From: Berberis thunbergii
Lineage: Eukaryota > Streptophyta > Magnoliopsida > Ranunculales > Berberidaceae
NCBI GenBank assembly: GCA_003290165.1
Contig: QNQO01000529.1
Location: 496,001 to 560,000, forward strand
Reading direction: 5' to 3'
Length of the DNA stretch: 64,000 bases
How positions within the stretch are numbered: the stretch's first letter is position 1; each line of letters starts with the position of its first letter. The translations under genes were made by a program, and so were the position numbers. The notes under the pieces were generated by a model. The model was not told the origin of the DNA. It worked only from the letters and a program-made list of their open reading frames with translations, and made no database searches. Positions 1 to 11,250 of the stretch are shown here, piece after piece.

Positions 1-32
1 TCTAAGTTATAATTAAAATATTGGTTTTGCAG

Positions 33-136
33 GAGGATCTGCAAAAAACATTAAGCCTTCTGAAGATTTATTCTGTGGTAACACAACTCAACCAGCTTAT
101 TTTCCATCTAACAGCATAGAACCTTTAATCTATTAG
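33..136 (+). CDS. Possible terminal exon of an unrecognised gene
   Basis: A pyrimidine-rich stretch ending in TTGCAG (about 21-32) looks like a 3' splice site. From 35 a frame runs 33 codons to a TAG at 134-136, encoding GSAKNIKPSEDLFCG and ending in EPLIY. The rest of the gene would lie left of the window. I recognise no family. Short open frames next to AG are common by chance, so this is only a candidate; the following bases would be its 3' UTR. Confidence 0.25.
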
Positions 137-942
137 TTTAGGTCATGATGGCCCTATAGTTATTGTCATCCTATGTTTTTGTTCCATATCAAAACATTAG
201 TGTAAAAAATGCAAATATGAGGGTATGTTTGCTCAGTGTGCACATTGGTTGGGAAATAATCAGTTTCTTGGTAATGCAATTTATCTTTGTTGTGCTATTC
301 TCTAAACGCAAAAGGAAGGGTTTTCAAGAAAAATTCTCTAAACGCACATTGGTTTTCAAGAACACAAATGTGTAGATGATCTCCACCCTCATGGTCTTTT
401 ACAAAAATGTGGAAAATGTTTTCTTAGGGTGGAAGCAAAAATGTTTTCCTAAAACATATGATCGTCTTCAACCACAAATGGAGAAGCCTTACCCTCTTTT
501 CCTCCCATCTCTTCTCTTCTTTTGAAGTTCCTATAAAAAAATTACTTTTGAACAAACAAAGTTTAAGTAAATAAAGGGTTAATATTTTTCGATAGATAAA
601 TGGGTGGTTCAAGAGTGTGTCAAATATCAGTTGGGAATCTGAAAGATATCTGGACCATGCTCCAGCAAATTCAAGGTCCCTATCACATGTGTCCTAATTA
701 TCCTCATGTGTCCTCTCCCCTTCCCCTCCCCTTTCCAAGATTTGTCCCTATCACACCTTTCGATACCACCTGACCCTAAATTTCTCAGCAAAAAACTTCT
801 TTGCCCCTTGTTTTCAACCTTGGCACTATCCCACCAAAAACTAATTTCCACAATCACCATTTTGAATTGCCCATGAATACTCTTCTTAATCCTTATTCCT
901 TTCTGGAACCCCACAATATCCTGCTGCTACACATCCATTTGC
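137..942. other. Spacer with no recognisable gene
   Basis: AT-rich sequence with only short open frames that show no domain. It includes a CCCC/TTTT-rich patch at 700-740. The downstream part is continuous with 1442 onward; the MITE at 943 was inserted into it. Confidence 0.5.
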
Positions 943-1441
943 AAGGATTGTGATTTTGTTTTTCCAGTTAATTTCGGTTTTCTGATTTTACTTTGAGAAA
1001 TATTTTGGTGTGTAAAGAAAAAACGTAAAAATTTCGAGGATACATGAAATATATAATGAATTTCGAGGGTATATTAAATATGTGAAAAAAATAATATGCT
1101 AAGTAAATAAATGTACTAAACACATTAAATGAAACCACAATACTTATAACTAGAAAATCAAGGAGTAGTTTAAAAAATCAATATATAAGTAGAGAAGTGA
1201 TAATTAGGAAATTAGGGGGTTGTTTAAAAAATCATTAAATAATTAGAATAAATGATAATTAGAAGAAAAAACTCAAAAAAATTTCAAAAAAATTTAAATT
1301 TTAGTAGCTAGTTTTTGTATATTTACGAAATTTTTTGAAATTTACAAAAAACCTAAAAATGCAATTTTTCTTTCATCCTTTTTCTTTTCGTAATTTAAAA
1401 AAAGCGAAATTTCGTATAATTTTGCGAAATCACAATCCTTG
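943..1441. mobile_element. Non-autonomous hAT element (MITE), TIR CAAGGATTGTGATT
   Basis: The left end reads CAAGGATTGTGATTT and the right end AAATCACAATCCTTG, a perfect 15-base terminal inverted repeat. The flanking 8 bases are TCCATTTG (935-942) and CCCATTTG (1442-1449), an 8-bp target duplication with one mismatch, as expected for the hAT superfamily. At 499 bp it is too short to encode a transposase. Its left 150 bases closely match the outer ends of the coding hAT copies at 36863 and 44962, so those are its likely source family. Confidence 0.85.
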
Positions 1442-3799
1442 CCCATTTGTACCATAGTGATTGGCTCTTCTGGCTGCAACACTGTCCCTAACTGGTCGAA
1501 CTCTACCGTTGCAACAGGAAACCCAAGATAGAAAATGGTTGTTCTTGTTAAGTCCCACCTCATTGGTTTGTTGGTTGAGTAACCACCATATCCAATGTTT
1601 TTTTATCTCATTGCACCTCCCTAACCATCTCATTGTTACTCCCGCTCGTACTCTAAACTTTGTCATCTCCACCTCCCATATTGTTGCTAATTTTGTTTCC
1701 TTCACTGTACCTTGGTATGACTCCGAAGTTTCGTTGTTGAAAAATTTGTGTTTACCCCTCTAATTGGGGATTTCAATCGCACCTCATGCTTATGATTGTC
1801 TCCACTGTTGCTTGACCCTCCTTTGTCAATACCACTAACTTGGGCAAGCTGTCTAAGAGCAAGTTAGAACCTGCGCCACTGCGTAGACTATATAGTATGC
1901 ATACTGCTTCTACTCTCCATCTACTTTGATTTCCAAACGATGATACACCATTGTCATTGTATCTCTGCTCTATTAGAATGGACTTCATAGAGTTGCCCCA
2001 TCATGTAAGGGCCTTCTATTGTTGAAAGAGCCAAAATCCATCACCTTGCAGACATCAAGTGCTCATGCTAAGGGCAAGAAGGTGTTGCTGATGTTCCAAG
2101 TTCTAACTTCTAACTTCCACTCAGAGAATCTCCATTCCCTTTCCAAGTGAAATGTTTGCGATCCACTCCATCCCTTTGCACCAACCCAAACAAGGTCTAG
2201 AAAAGAATTGAAAAAAGAAAAAACAAAGAATAAAAAGAAACAGATGTAATCGTGATATAGGAATAGGTAGATTCCAAAATAACTCACCATTTCTTCCTTT
2301 TAACAACTCTGTCAGATCCATTAAATTCTCTGCACCCAACACCATACATACCTTCCCTTTTCCTCTCCACCAACATCCTAAACTTAGTTCTTTCTAAAAT
2401 TATTTTCCCAAAGGCATCTACGTAATGGATTGTGAGAGCTTTGATTGGTCTCAACCTGCTACCTTAGATACTTTCTTGCCTACTCATCTCATGCACGCCC
2501 ATTTCATGAACATCAAGTCAATGAGGTCCAACTTGTTCACAACTATAACGAGTATGTCAAGAGGGGATTTTCCCAGTTTGGCCTCATCTTTCACCAACCA
2601 TCATCACTCATCAGTGGGAAGAACCATGGTGCCATTCAGAATCCTATCTTGTAGCTATAGCTTAGCTTCCAACATCACACAATGGTCGCATCTACTTTTC
2701 ACCTTGTTAGGTTTGAGTTTCTTCTGAAGCGTGCCTTGGTACAAAGGAAATTAAAACCTACTTCTATCTCTTCCTCCTTGGATCACATCACTTACCCATA
2801 AAACAACTCCACCAACTGTAGTTGCTCTTCAAAATGTAATTTTCCCAAAGTTAGGATGTCCAAGGGACACTCCTCCCACCCCACTAACAACCTCTTCGAT
2901 GGCATTGCATCCAAGACCCCAATCTTTCAAACCTCCCCTTCTTTATTAGAGTTTGTGAGCACCACCTTATCTCTATACCAAGAAAGTTCTTTGTTCTATA
3001 CCCTTTGCGTACACCTCTAAATGCAATCAAGTCGAGAAAGTTAAGACGATCATAAATTTCAAACAAATAGCATTGAGAAGCTTGTTCCATCTTTGGGATT
3101 TGAGGAACTAGGCAAAGGTTCATACTCGTCCTTCCATGCCTCGCTCAAAATTTTAGCATTTACTAAAAAAAGAAATTATTAAAATGGACCATAAATAATT
3201 GCTTTACCATATTCTTCCATTTATAAATAAGCATTTAAACTTATATTACTAAACTTCATTAAAAAAAAATTATTGCTTTATTTATTGAAAAGCAAGCAAG
3301 GTTTTTAAGAGCATCTCCAATGGATCCCCTAAAAAGCTATTTTAGGGGTCTCACGTGAGAAATTGCATGATCCAATGGATCCCCTAAACCATTCCCCATT
3401 TTAACTTCACATTTAACTTGCTCCTAAATTTAGGGGCAACCAACCATCCTCTAAAATTTGAAATATTATTAAAATATTCCAAATCTTTAATTTCTAAATT
3501 AAAAAAATAAAATCAAAAATCAAAACAAAAGGAAAAGGGGATGAAAAAGTGGAAGATATATTTAAATAATGATGAAAAAGTTAACATCAGTGTTGTATGA
3601 ATCAGTGAAAATCGCGATTCAAGTCTCTGATTTGAATCGACTCGGCATGCAAACGATTTAAATCGCCCAAAAAATCAGATTTCACCCAAATCGGAGTGAA
3701 TCACCATAATAATGTCTTGGCAGTGTTTAAACCCTTGATCTGGTACCATCGCCGCAAAACTTACTAGTTGCCAACTAAGCTAGTTTGCTTTGGCAAGTG
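1442..3799. other. Degenerate repeat-like spacer
   Basis: Open frames occur on both strands (for example 1461-1763 and 2425-2727) but none shows a domain I can name. Base composition alternates between C/T-rich blocks and AT-rich blocks. The stretch GAGCATCTCCAATGG at 3309 resembles starts of plant MITEs, but no matching inverted end was found. No gene is supported here. Confidence 0.4.
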
Positions 3800-4195
3800 G
3801 CAACTACATCATCATCATCAAAAACCCATTCCCGATACTTTCGGGGTCGGCTTTACGGATTTTGATTCTCCAAGTAATGTCATTTTTTCACATATCCTCG
3901 CCCAATCGAAGCTCAAGGATGTCTTCCTTCACCACCTTCATCTAACTTTTCAACGGTCGTCCCCTCGTTCTACACCCTTCATTAATTTGCCAATCTAAAC
4001 ATTTTCTAATTGACATTGTGCTTGATCTCCCCCGCACGTGACCAAACTACTTTAAACGCCTCTCTCTAATTTTGTCATCTATAAGCGCTACACCAAAATA
4101 TCTTCTAATTCTTTCATTTTTAATTTTATCTTTATGGGTTTTACCACACATCCATCTTAACATACGCATTTCTACTACCGTCACCTTCATAATTT
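3800..4195 (-). mobile_element. 5'-truncated RTE-clade LINE, 3' end
   Basis: Read on the minus strand, this ends in a GGGAATGGG-type segment followed by (ATG)n, seen on the + strand as CATCATCATCATC at about 3809. It is clearly similar to the better copy at 39332-40108, which encodes the C-terminal part of an RTE reverse transcriptase. Stops and indels break all frames. The 5' side fades out near 4195. Confidence 0.6.
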
Positions 4196-4639
4196 TATTT
4201 ATTTATTTTATCAGAGAAACAAGAGAATCTTACAGTAACCTTAAAAACAAATCAACTGAAAATTAGGGTGTGTTTGATTAGGAAATATAAAATCAGTAAT
4301 GTAGCATGTTGAGTTAATCTCCGCTGTCCCAGTGAAAATTGAATGTACTAAGAAGAATTTATGTGTTTCTTAAAAGTTTGAGTTCCAATATATTTATAAT
4401 TGTGAAAGTAGGGAGCTTAATTTTTCTGATTAAGTTCGGGATAAGAATGCTCGTGTAAATTAATGAAAGCAATGTGAGGATGATGAAATGCATGGTGGGG
4501 GGACTTGGATGTTTTGAATGTTTTGATGGATGCTCGGATCATTCAGATTTTGTTGAATTGGATGATTAAATTAATGTAAGTTTGAACATAGCCATGGATG
4601 CAAGGGCTGAAGAAAGTGATGATGTTAATAAGTTTTAGA

Positions 4640-5230
4640 GTCCTAGCTTGTAATATTAGAGGCCTGGGGAGTTGGTGAAGATGAGCAGCAGATTTTGTCA
4701 AAAAGTGGGAGCCGGGTCTGCTCGTGTGAGGCAGAATTTCAGCAAGTAGAACTCCTGCCATTCACATTCTCTGGCCTTATAAGAGGTAGGTTGGAGATTC
4801 ATTCTGGTATTGGGGATCTGATGATACGTTGGCTATTTGGAACCCACATGTGATCGAGATTAAGGATGAATTAATGGGTGCTTATTTCTTGTATTCAGTT
4901 TGGTAGAATGTTGGTAACCAATCCTATGGCCTGGAGGTGTGTATGTCATGGAGGATTACTCTTTTTAGGAGAGTTTTGGGCAAGAACTCTGCGATATTGG
5001 AGGTTATTGAAATCTCTGTTGGATGATTGGTGGAAGTTTTTAATGCATTCACTTCATCAAGAAGAAAAGCCATAGCACTTTAGTATGAAACAACTTTTGA
5101 AATTCCGGCAAAGTTAGTCGACATCCATTTGAAAGATGGAAATTTTACTTGGTCGAACATGCAATCTAATCCCTCATTAAGCAAATTGGATAGATTTTTC
5201 ATTTTCTCAGGTGTGCCTGAAGTATATGGG
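4640..5230 (+). pseudogene. L1-like LINE endonuclease remnant
   Basis: Several frames together show the plant L1 ORF2 endonuclease pattern. Near 4640 there is VLACNIRGLG, like the usual N-terminal CWNCRGLG. Near 5120-5200 there is DIHLKDGNFTWSN followed by SKLDRFFIF, like the conserved FTWSN...LDRFL segment. Frameshifts separate these pieces. No reverse transcriptase follows, so this is a short dead fragment. Confidence 0.55.
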
Positions 5231-6608
5231 TTTGGTGCAGATCTTTGCCCTTCTTCGGGTGAGTTGGGGATACTTAGGAATAGAATTCTACTTTAAATTC
5301 GAAATGAGGTTGGTTGGACAGAGAAGGGTTTATTGACAAGATACTGGCGATATATATATTTGATGTGCAAGACACTTTAACTACCCAAAGACATGATTAC
5401 AAGAAGGGATTATCTCATGACAATGTTTCCCCAATTCAACATAAATACATCAAAAGGCACATCTTCTATAGCTCCGTAGGCATGACCCAATTGCCATATT
5501 TTTCCCTTAGTTTTATGATTAGATGAAAATTTCGATGGAAAGACCACTAAAGCATCTGCCATTTCTCTTTCTCCTCCTTCCGCAATATCCAAATAATGAA
5601 AAAGGGAATCTATCTCATAGCCAATGGGTGGTGGCTAAAAAGTTTCTAAGAGTTGGCCAACTAATAAGCCAGTTGTTAATGGAGCCATGAATTATTTTCT
5701 GCATTTCAGACATGAGACCAGACTATATTTGCTGGAGTAGGGGCAGAGAAGAAGCAGATGATGTTTTGGTGACCAATTGTAGTAATGGTCCAGACCAGTG
5801 GTTTTAGTAAGCGGTTTGAGAATTTTTTTTTCCTGAAGATGCATTTGTTAAACATGAGAGGCTGTAATCATTTAAGTTGTGGATGTTTTGGCCTCAACGA
5901 TGGCCAAAATCAGTCAGAGGAAGTCAATGTCATTGACCTGCGAATTGGTTGTCATTGATCTTTGGGTGAGAAATTGACATACCCCTTAATTAGTGCCAAA
6001 AGCCAGATAACTTGTAAACTTGTATCCAAGTGCCCCAAAACTATGTCATTTTCTTTTTCTGTAAAAATATAGAATGTTATATCCTTATAAATAAATAAAA
6101 ATTTGTAAACAAATGTCGACATATGCTGATTTGCCAAAATTCAGAAATTCAAAATATGGCTATATCCTTTAAGTAAATCCAAATGCAACTTCAGATTGTA
6201 ATTGGGGAATTTGAATTGCATCAATATTCTGGCTTAATGTGAAATAGAAACTTGAAAGTTTGATTTTTCCTGGTGATACTTGGTAATTGTGATGTTATGA
6301 ATCACATGGAAAACCTGCATTCATTTTGCAAAGTTAAGCTAAATATCCAAACATGAGATGTGATATTTCACACAACTTTAGGATTTTCATCGTCCATTTA
6401 ATCTTGACAATTTGACATTGTATTTTGCCATCGGTTCTGATCCTCGGACTATTAAATATGACATGTGCCGAAACATAGTGAAATTTGATCCGTTGGTTTT
6501 GCCTACTAGTGTTTTCTTTCTGGTACAAATGGTGTACAGAAATTGGTTCTGCAAATAAGTTGTCTGATCCCCTAGATATATTATGTTGACAACAGTCTTT
6601 TGTTGCAG
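5231..6608. other. Spacer; possible intron of the thioredoxin-like fragment
   Basis: No coding region, RNA or element was recognised. I searched for other exons of the thioredoxin-like gene, in particular the WCGPC active-site exon, and found none. The bases before 6609 (pyrimidine tract ending TGTTGCAG) form a good 3' splice site. Confidence 0.4.
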
Positions 6609-6706
6609 CCAACACTCCACTTCTACAAGAATGGTCAAAAACTTCTGAGGTGGTTGGGGCCGATATCAGACTCTTGAAGGAGACCATGGAGAGCCTTTAT
6701 AAGTAA
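6609..6706 (+). pseudogene. Isolated last exon of a thioredoxin-o-like gene, frameshifted
   Basis: After the acceptor TTGTTGCAG the frame reads PTLHFYKNGQK. One frame over it continues SEVVGADIRLLKETMESLYK and stops at TAA. This matches the C-terminal beta-strand and helix of plant mitochondrial/nuclear thioredoxin o, whose ending has the form PTLHFF..G...EVVGAD...LK..ME.LYK. The cis-proline before TLHF is present. The frame change falls in a run of five A at about 6635-6640, so one missing base would explain it: either a true mutation or a sequence error. No upstream exon, including the CGPC redox site, was found nearby, so the fragment alone cannot make a working enzyme. Confidence 0.7.
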
Positions 6707-7659
6707 TTCTGTTTTCCTTTTACTGTACATAAATAGAGCATGCACTCTGTCCCTCTTGTTGTGCCACTGCATCTTAATGGGAGGATAAGGAGGTTGATAC
6801 TAAATTTTATCTTCATGTAGCAGAGTTTTACTCTGTGGGATGACTTTCATTGTTTTGTTTTTCAGGCAAGCGTAAAGTGAAACATTGCAAAAGAAACTGG
6901 AATATGGTAATTTTGTTTGAGTACAACAATCTTGTGAAAACTTCTTGTTTGTTGAAGTATGAAAGATTGACTATGATAAAGTAGATGACTGCAGAAGAAA
7001 TCAGAGAAAATACATTGAGATGTTCTAAGATGTTTATTGTACTCAAGGCCATTGGTCTTGAGCTGCAGTGAATTATGTGGATGTCATCGCAGAAACCTGT
7101 CCGTGGAATGCCAATATTCAGGTAGGAGATAAGTAGGTGAAGAAAACTTGATAGAATTGTGTATGAAATCTGGAAGCACTTTTATAAAGACTGCATTCAA
7201 ACGTGTAGTGACTTTGATTTAGCGTCGCACATTGTAAATTATGTTTAGTCGTCATCTCTGGTGTTGGATTTATGATATCCAAATATTGTCCAAAATATAA
7301 ATACTTATAATGAATCAATGATTGAGGGGAACTGCTCTTTCCCAATAAAAATGAACAAGAGGGTAATAATGCAAAGATCACTAGTTTTTTGAAACCATTT
7401 TTAGGTCCCTGAAATGCACAACTATCGCATTTAGTCCAAGCATCTCCAGTTTTTTGGTCTTATTTTTTCAGTACTAAGATACATTGCACAAATTGTAGAT
7501 GTGGTTTTAAGACTCACTTCATGAGAATATGATTGTCCTGATTCATTCTTAATATTTTAGAAGAGCAAAATCATAAATAAGAAACGCAAAATTTCAAGAA
7601 AAAACCTTGTTGTTTTGGCCCAAATAGACTTGTAGTTGCCTTTCCCTGAGCCCCCTAGA
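6707..7659. other. Spacer, possibly 3' UTR then intergenic
   Basis: AT-rich sequence downstream of the thioredoxin-like exon. No domain-bearing frame, RNA gene or element ends were seen. Confidence 0.4.
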
Positions 7660-8747
7660 AATCTCCATATTGTTGCGTTAACAATTATCTTTCCATTCCA
7701 AGTCAACACCAACATCCTTTCCTTTCTTGCCACCTCAAATCTTCCACTTTGCAGCGTGGAATCCCTGGCGCAGTTATGGACTCAACCCCATCAGTGAACT
7801 CCTTCACCCGTGAGCACAATTCCTTCCATGGCAAATATCAAGGAGCATAATGATCCTCATGGTCGCAAAAGCCCACTCCATTTCCATCATTTCATTCTTC
7901 TCACCATCTTCCCTGGATTCAACCATCATTGTATAGAAATCTATTCCCTTGGAGGTTCTAAGCTTGTATTCATCTGCTCATCCGCATATGCCCGTCCAAT
8001 CTCATCCACAAACACAACAACACTAGGCGAAATTTGTTGTACATCTTGCAGGAATTCCTCCACAGAGAATGAAGATGGAAAATATCAAAGAACAGATGGA
8101 GAGAGGTTTAACAGCAATAGCTTCACCTACAAAGGATTGCATTAAATTGAAGGAGACGATCTTGAATGAGGACTTGCGAATGAATTCAACTTCTACTTTG
8201 CTTGCCGAGGGTAAGATGCATTTTCCAGCCAATGTAGCTTGAGAAAACATGTCATCTCGAACTACAGAGGATACTATACTCAAAACACTCTTTGGAAAAG
8301 GTTTAACTAATGGAGCTTCCAGAAAATGTTGATGGGTGAGATCTCTGCTGCACTTGAGAAAAATTCGCGAAGCTGAAATGGCTGAAATGGAGAAGGATTA
8401 AGCTCAGATTCAAACATGGCCGAGTTCAACATTTTTTTGTCAATGGGCATGACAGCTCAACGGTTAGAGCTTGGCGGATGGTACCACTAGGTCATGGGTT
8501 CAAACCCATCTTGTGGCATCTTTATGGGTTCTTCTTTATGGGTTCTGGGATCCGATAAAAACCCTGCTTGCCTTTCAAAAAAAAAAAACATTTTTTGAAA
8601 TAAAAAAAATTGACTCTTTTCCTTGGGGGGAGGGTAAGGGGTACTCGATCGTCTCAATGCTTGATGTAATGGATCATGAAGCGATCGAGATTGGATTTGG
8701 TTCGAACTCGAGGACTCCTCATGGATGGAGTGGTCACTTTTGTCCAT
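7660..8747 (-). pseudogene. Broken SCL15-like GRAS gene (tandem paralogue)
   Basis: This is the minus-strand counterpart of the open GRAS gene at 10147-11250, matching it along most of its length. The start is conserved: MDKSDHSIHEE at 8747 here against MDDHRNNSIPE there. A middle piece (8283-8023) reads MSIVSSVVRDDMFSQAT, against MSIRISAVVREDQFSEAT in the paralogue. Frameshifts and stops separate the pieces. The segment that carries the VHIID-type motif in the paralogue is missing. A SINE (8440-8586) sits near the N-terminal end. It belongs to the GRAS transcription-regulator family and is almost certainly non-functional. Confidence 0.8.
8440..8586 (+). mobile_element. tRNA-derived SINE
   Basis: The body starts with a tRNA-like head: CAGCTCAACGGTTAGAGC resembles an A box and GGGTTCAAACCC a perfect B box. 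About 80 unrelated bases and a poly(A) run follow. The flanks AACATTTTTTTG (8428-8439) and AACATTTTTTG (8587-8597) form a target duplication differing by one T. These are the marks of an L1-mobilised SINE. It lies inside the GRAS pseudogene. Confidence 0.8.
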
Positions 8748-10146
8748 GATAAAACAAAGAACTCATTTACTCACTCTACTGGCCAGGAGGATGGAAGAGA
8801 GAGAACCTAGGCAAGAGAGAACAAAACAAAATTTTGATGCAAGTTCTGTGCAAATGAACACTCATATCACTCTTTTAAGACATTTATGGAAATTAATTGG
8901 TAAAAAATGCGTTGGAAAATAACTTGATTGAATGAAATAAATATAAACGGTAATATTTCAAGAAGATAATCATTAGGATTATATATTGCATGCACTAGGG
9001 CATAGGGTTATATTAACAAAAGACCTCTAATCACCAGCAAGTCTAATCCATGGTCACCAAGATGCTATTGATACCTTTTGTGATGAAATTTTAGGAGTGT
9101 AGGATTTTATAACTACGCTCGAGTCAGAATTCTCATGGAACGGGGGCAGCTAATTATAATGTGAATTAATGGAGTAATTGACCAATTATTTAAGGAAATG
9201 TGAAGAGAGGCAAAATGGGAGTGAAAGAAAAAATGTCATAATTTTTAGGAGAATCTATAATATTAATCAAGTGGATCCCACTATTATATAGGGAAATCAA
9301 CTAATCAAGAACATTTTCAAAGTTGGAGGGCACTTGCCCCTCTTGTCTCCATAGTGGCTCCCGATCCACCCCATGTGAGTACATAATGTTTTAACTCTCT
9401 AAATAAGTACTATGGACGCCTAAGAAAGCAAGACTAGTAAATCACTTTAAAACTCAGTTAATGTGATCGGCAAAATCAATTGGTGATAATAATAATCTTT
9501 ATAGTAAAAGAAAAAAAAAAAGATAATCAATTAAATATGATACTTAATAATAAGGAAAAAAATTCAAAAGATATTTCGGTGTTAGTATTTTCTGACACGA
9601 AATGCAAACTAACTTGTGGTTTGTGTTGTCCTTTATTGGACTATTTCATGTCTGTCTTTTCAAATTTTGTGAAGCTGGCAAGAGTCGCTACTAACTTTAT
9701 GATCAAACGTCAATTAGTATCATGTAAAGCATCTCCAACCATAGGGTGCAAATGAACATGTAAAACAGATGGCTTTCTCATCACTTTTTTTTTTTTTTTT
9801 TTTTTCATTCTCATCTCTACATTACTCCAGAATTATGATCATTATGGTAAGAGTCAGAAAGAAAGTAGGTGCATTTAACTTTATTGATAGGATGAATGCA
9901 AACATATTATAACTTGCAATATAACATATGAAATCTAATTTATTTAAGAAAATTTTGGATCGAAATACTTCATATTACAATTATTAAAATATTTTTGCCT
10001 CATAACACTTTCGATAAGTTTCGGAATTCTTCGGATCGGAATTTCAAATTTTGTTTCGAAAATTTTCAAAGTCGGAATCGGATTTATAAGTAAAATTTTG
10101 TCGAATTAGAATTTTTCTAATCCAACTTGCAGGCCAAAGGTTGGGT
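8748..10146. other. Upstream region of the broken GRAS copy, then AT-rich spacer
   Basis: 8748-9760 is the promoter side of unit A and is paralogous to 11251-11990. It contains no further coding sequence. 9780-10130 contains a T-run (about 9787-9805) and AT-rich DNA with nothing recognisable. Confidence 0.45.
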
Positions 10147-11250
10147 TTACTCGAGGGCAAGGTTGTAGACCCCATCAAATCCAGATACTGTTATGTTAAC
10201 AATTACCTTTCCCTTCCAAGTCAGCACCATCATCCCTTCCTTTCTTGCCACCTCAAATCCTTGCACTTGGCAGCCTTGAACAGTGGACCGGATCTGGAAC
10301 TCAGCCAAGTCAGTGAACCCCCTAATATTCATTCCAACCCGCGAACACAGTTGATTCCATGGTGAAATTCTCAGCCCCGCTAGATCAAGGAATGTAACGA
10401 TTTTCGGGATCACAAAATCCGACCACTCCCATTTAATGATTCCCTTCCTCCCAGCTTCGTTGGACTCAACCATTGTGGTGTAGAAATCGATTCCCTTGGA
10501 AAGTTTAAGCTTGAATTCATCCATCTCATTCGTATATGCCCATCCAACCGCGTCCACATACACAACAATTCTAGGTGAAATTATTCGTAAACCTTGCAGA
10601 AAACTATCCACAGAGAATGAAGATCGGAAAACTCGAAACATAGCTGGAGAGAGGTTAACAGCCACAGCTCCACCCTTGAAACTGATTGAATTGAAGGAGA
10701 AACGGTTGAATACAGACTCACGAATCAGATCAACTTCTACTTGAATCCTTAGTTCCTTTGCACAGTCTTTGATGTTTTTTGTGGCCCATGTAGCTTCAGA
10801 AAACTGGTCTTCTCGAACTACAGCAGATATTCTAATACTCATTGGAGAAGGCTTACGTAATGCAACTTCAATAGAGAGTTCATGCAAAAAAAATATCCAT
10901 TGGTAACCATATCCCATGTCAAAGTCAATTATGTGTAAATCTGACCCCTTCGTTGCTGCAAGGATTGAACGGTTGGTGGTAAAGTAAGAGAAAGCATTGA
11001 CTGGTGACATCTTCAAAGCATTGTAGAGAATTTTGTGGTGAATCCAAGTTGGAGGAGGTTTAAGCTCAGATCCAAATACAACCGGGTTCAACATTTCTCT
11101 GAAACAAATGTCGACTCTTGTCCTTTGTTGGGGCAGACCAAGGGGAACTCGGGCTAGACCAGGGGTAACTCTTCTCAATGGTTGATTTACTTCCTCGTCA
11201 TTCGAACCTACTGATGCCTCAGGGATGGAGTTGTTTCTATGGTCATCCAT
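10147..11250 (-). CDS. GRAS-family transcription regulator, SCL15/HAM-like
   Basis: A single-exon frame of 367 residues. GRAS proteins are plant nuclear regulators acting through an alpha/beta C-terminal domain. Visible landmarks are the VHIID-type motif LHIIDFDMGYGYQW (about residues 105-118), the PFYRE-region block with AVNLSPAMFR, then SPRIVVYVDAVGW and FYTTMVES, and a SAW-like C-terminus with VQGFEVARKEGMMVLTW. This order and wording fit SCL15, a HAM-group member. I chose the ATG at 11250 because the start context is conserved in the tandem paralogue; an in-frame ATG at 11394 would add 48 residues with no GRAS similarity. The protein is shorter than typical SCL15 because the first leucine-rich region is largely absent and the acidic N-terminus is brief. 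It may be a divergent or decaying copy, yet the frame is fully open. Confidence 0.75.
   Translation of the reverse strand: MDDHRNNSIPEASVGSNDEEVNQPLRRVTPGLARVPLGLPQQRTRVDICFREMLNPVVFGSELKPPPTWIHHKILYNALKMSPVNAFSYFTTNRSILAATKGSDLHIIDFDMGYGYQWIFFLHELSIEVALRKPSPMSIRISAVVREDQFSEATWATKNIKDCAKELRIQVEVDLIRESVFNRFSFNSISFKGGAVAVNLSPAMFRVFRSSFSVDSFLQGLRIISPRIVVYVDAVGWAYTNEMDEFKLKLSKGIDFYTTMVESNEAGRKGIIKWEWSDFVIPKIVTFLDLAGLRISPWNQLCSRVGMNIRGFTDLAEFQIRSTVQGCQVQGFEVARKEGMMVLTWKGKVIVNITVSGFDGVYNLALE

Noticed and set aside
8450..8520. Possible tRNA gene
   Set aside because: A and B boxes are present but no acceptor stem closes, and the unit has a non-tRNA body, poly(A) and target duplication, so it is a SINE.
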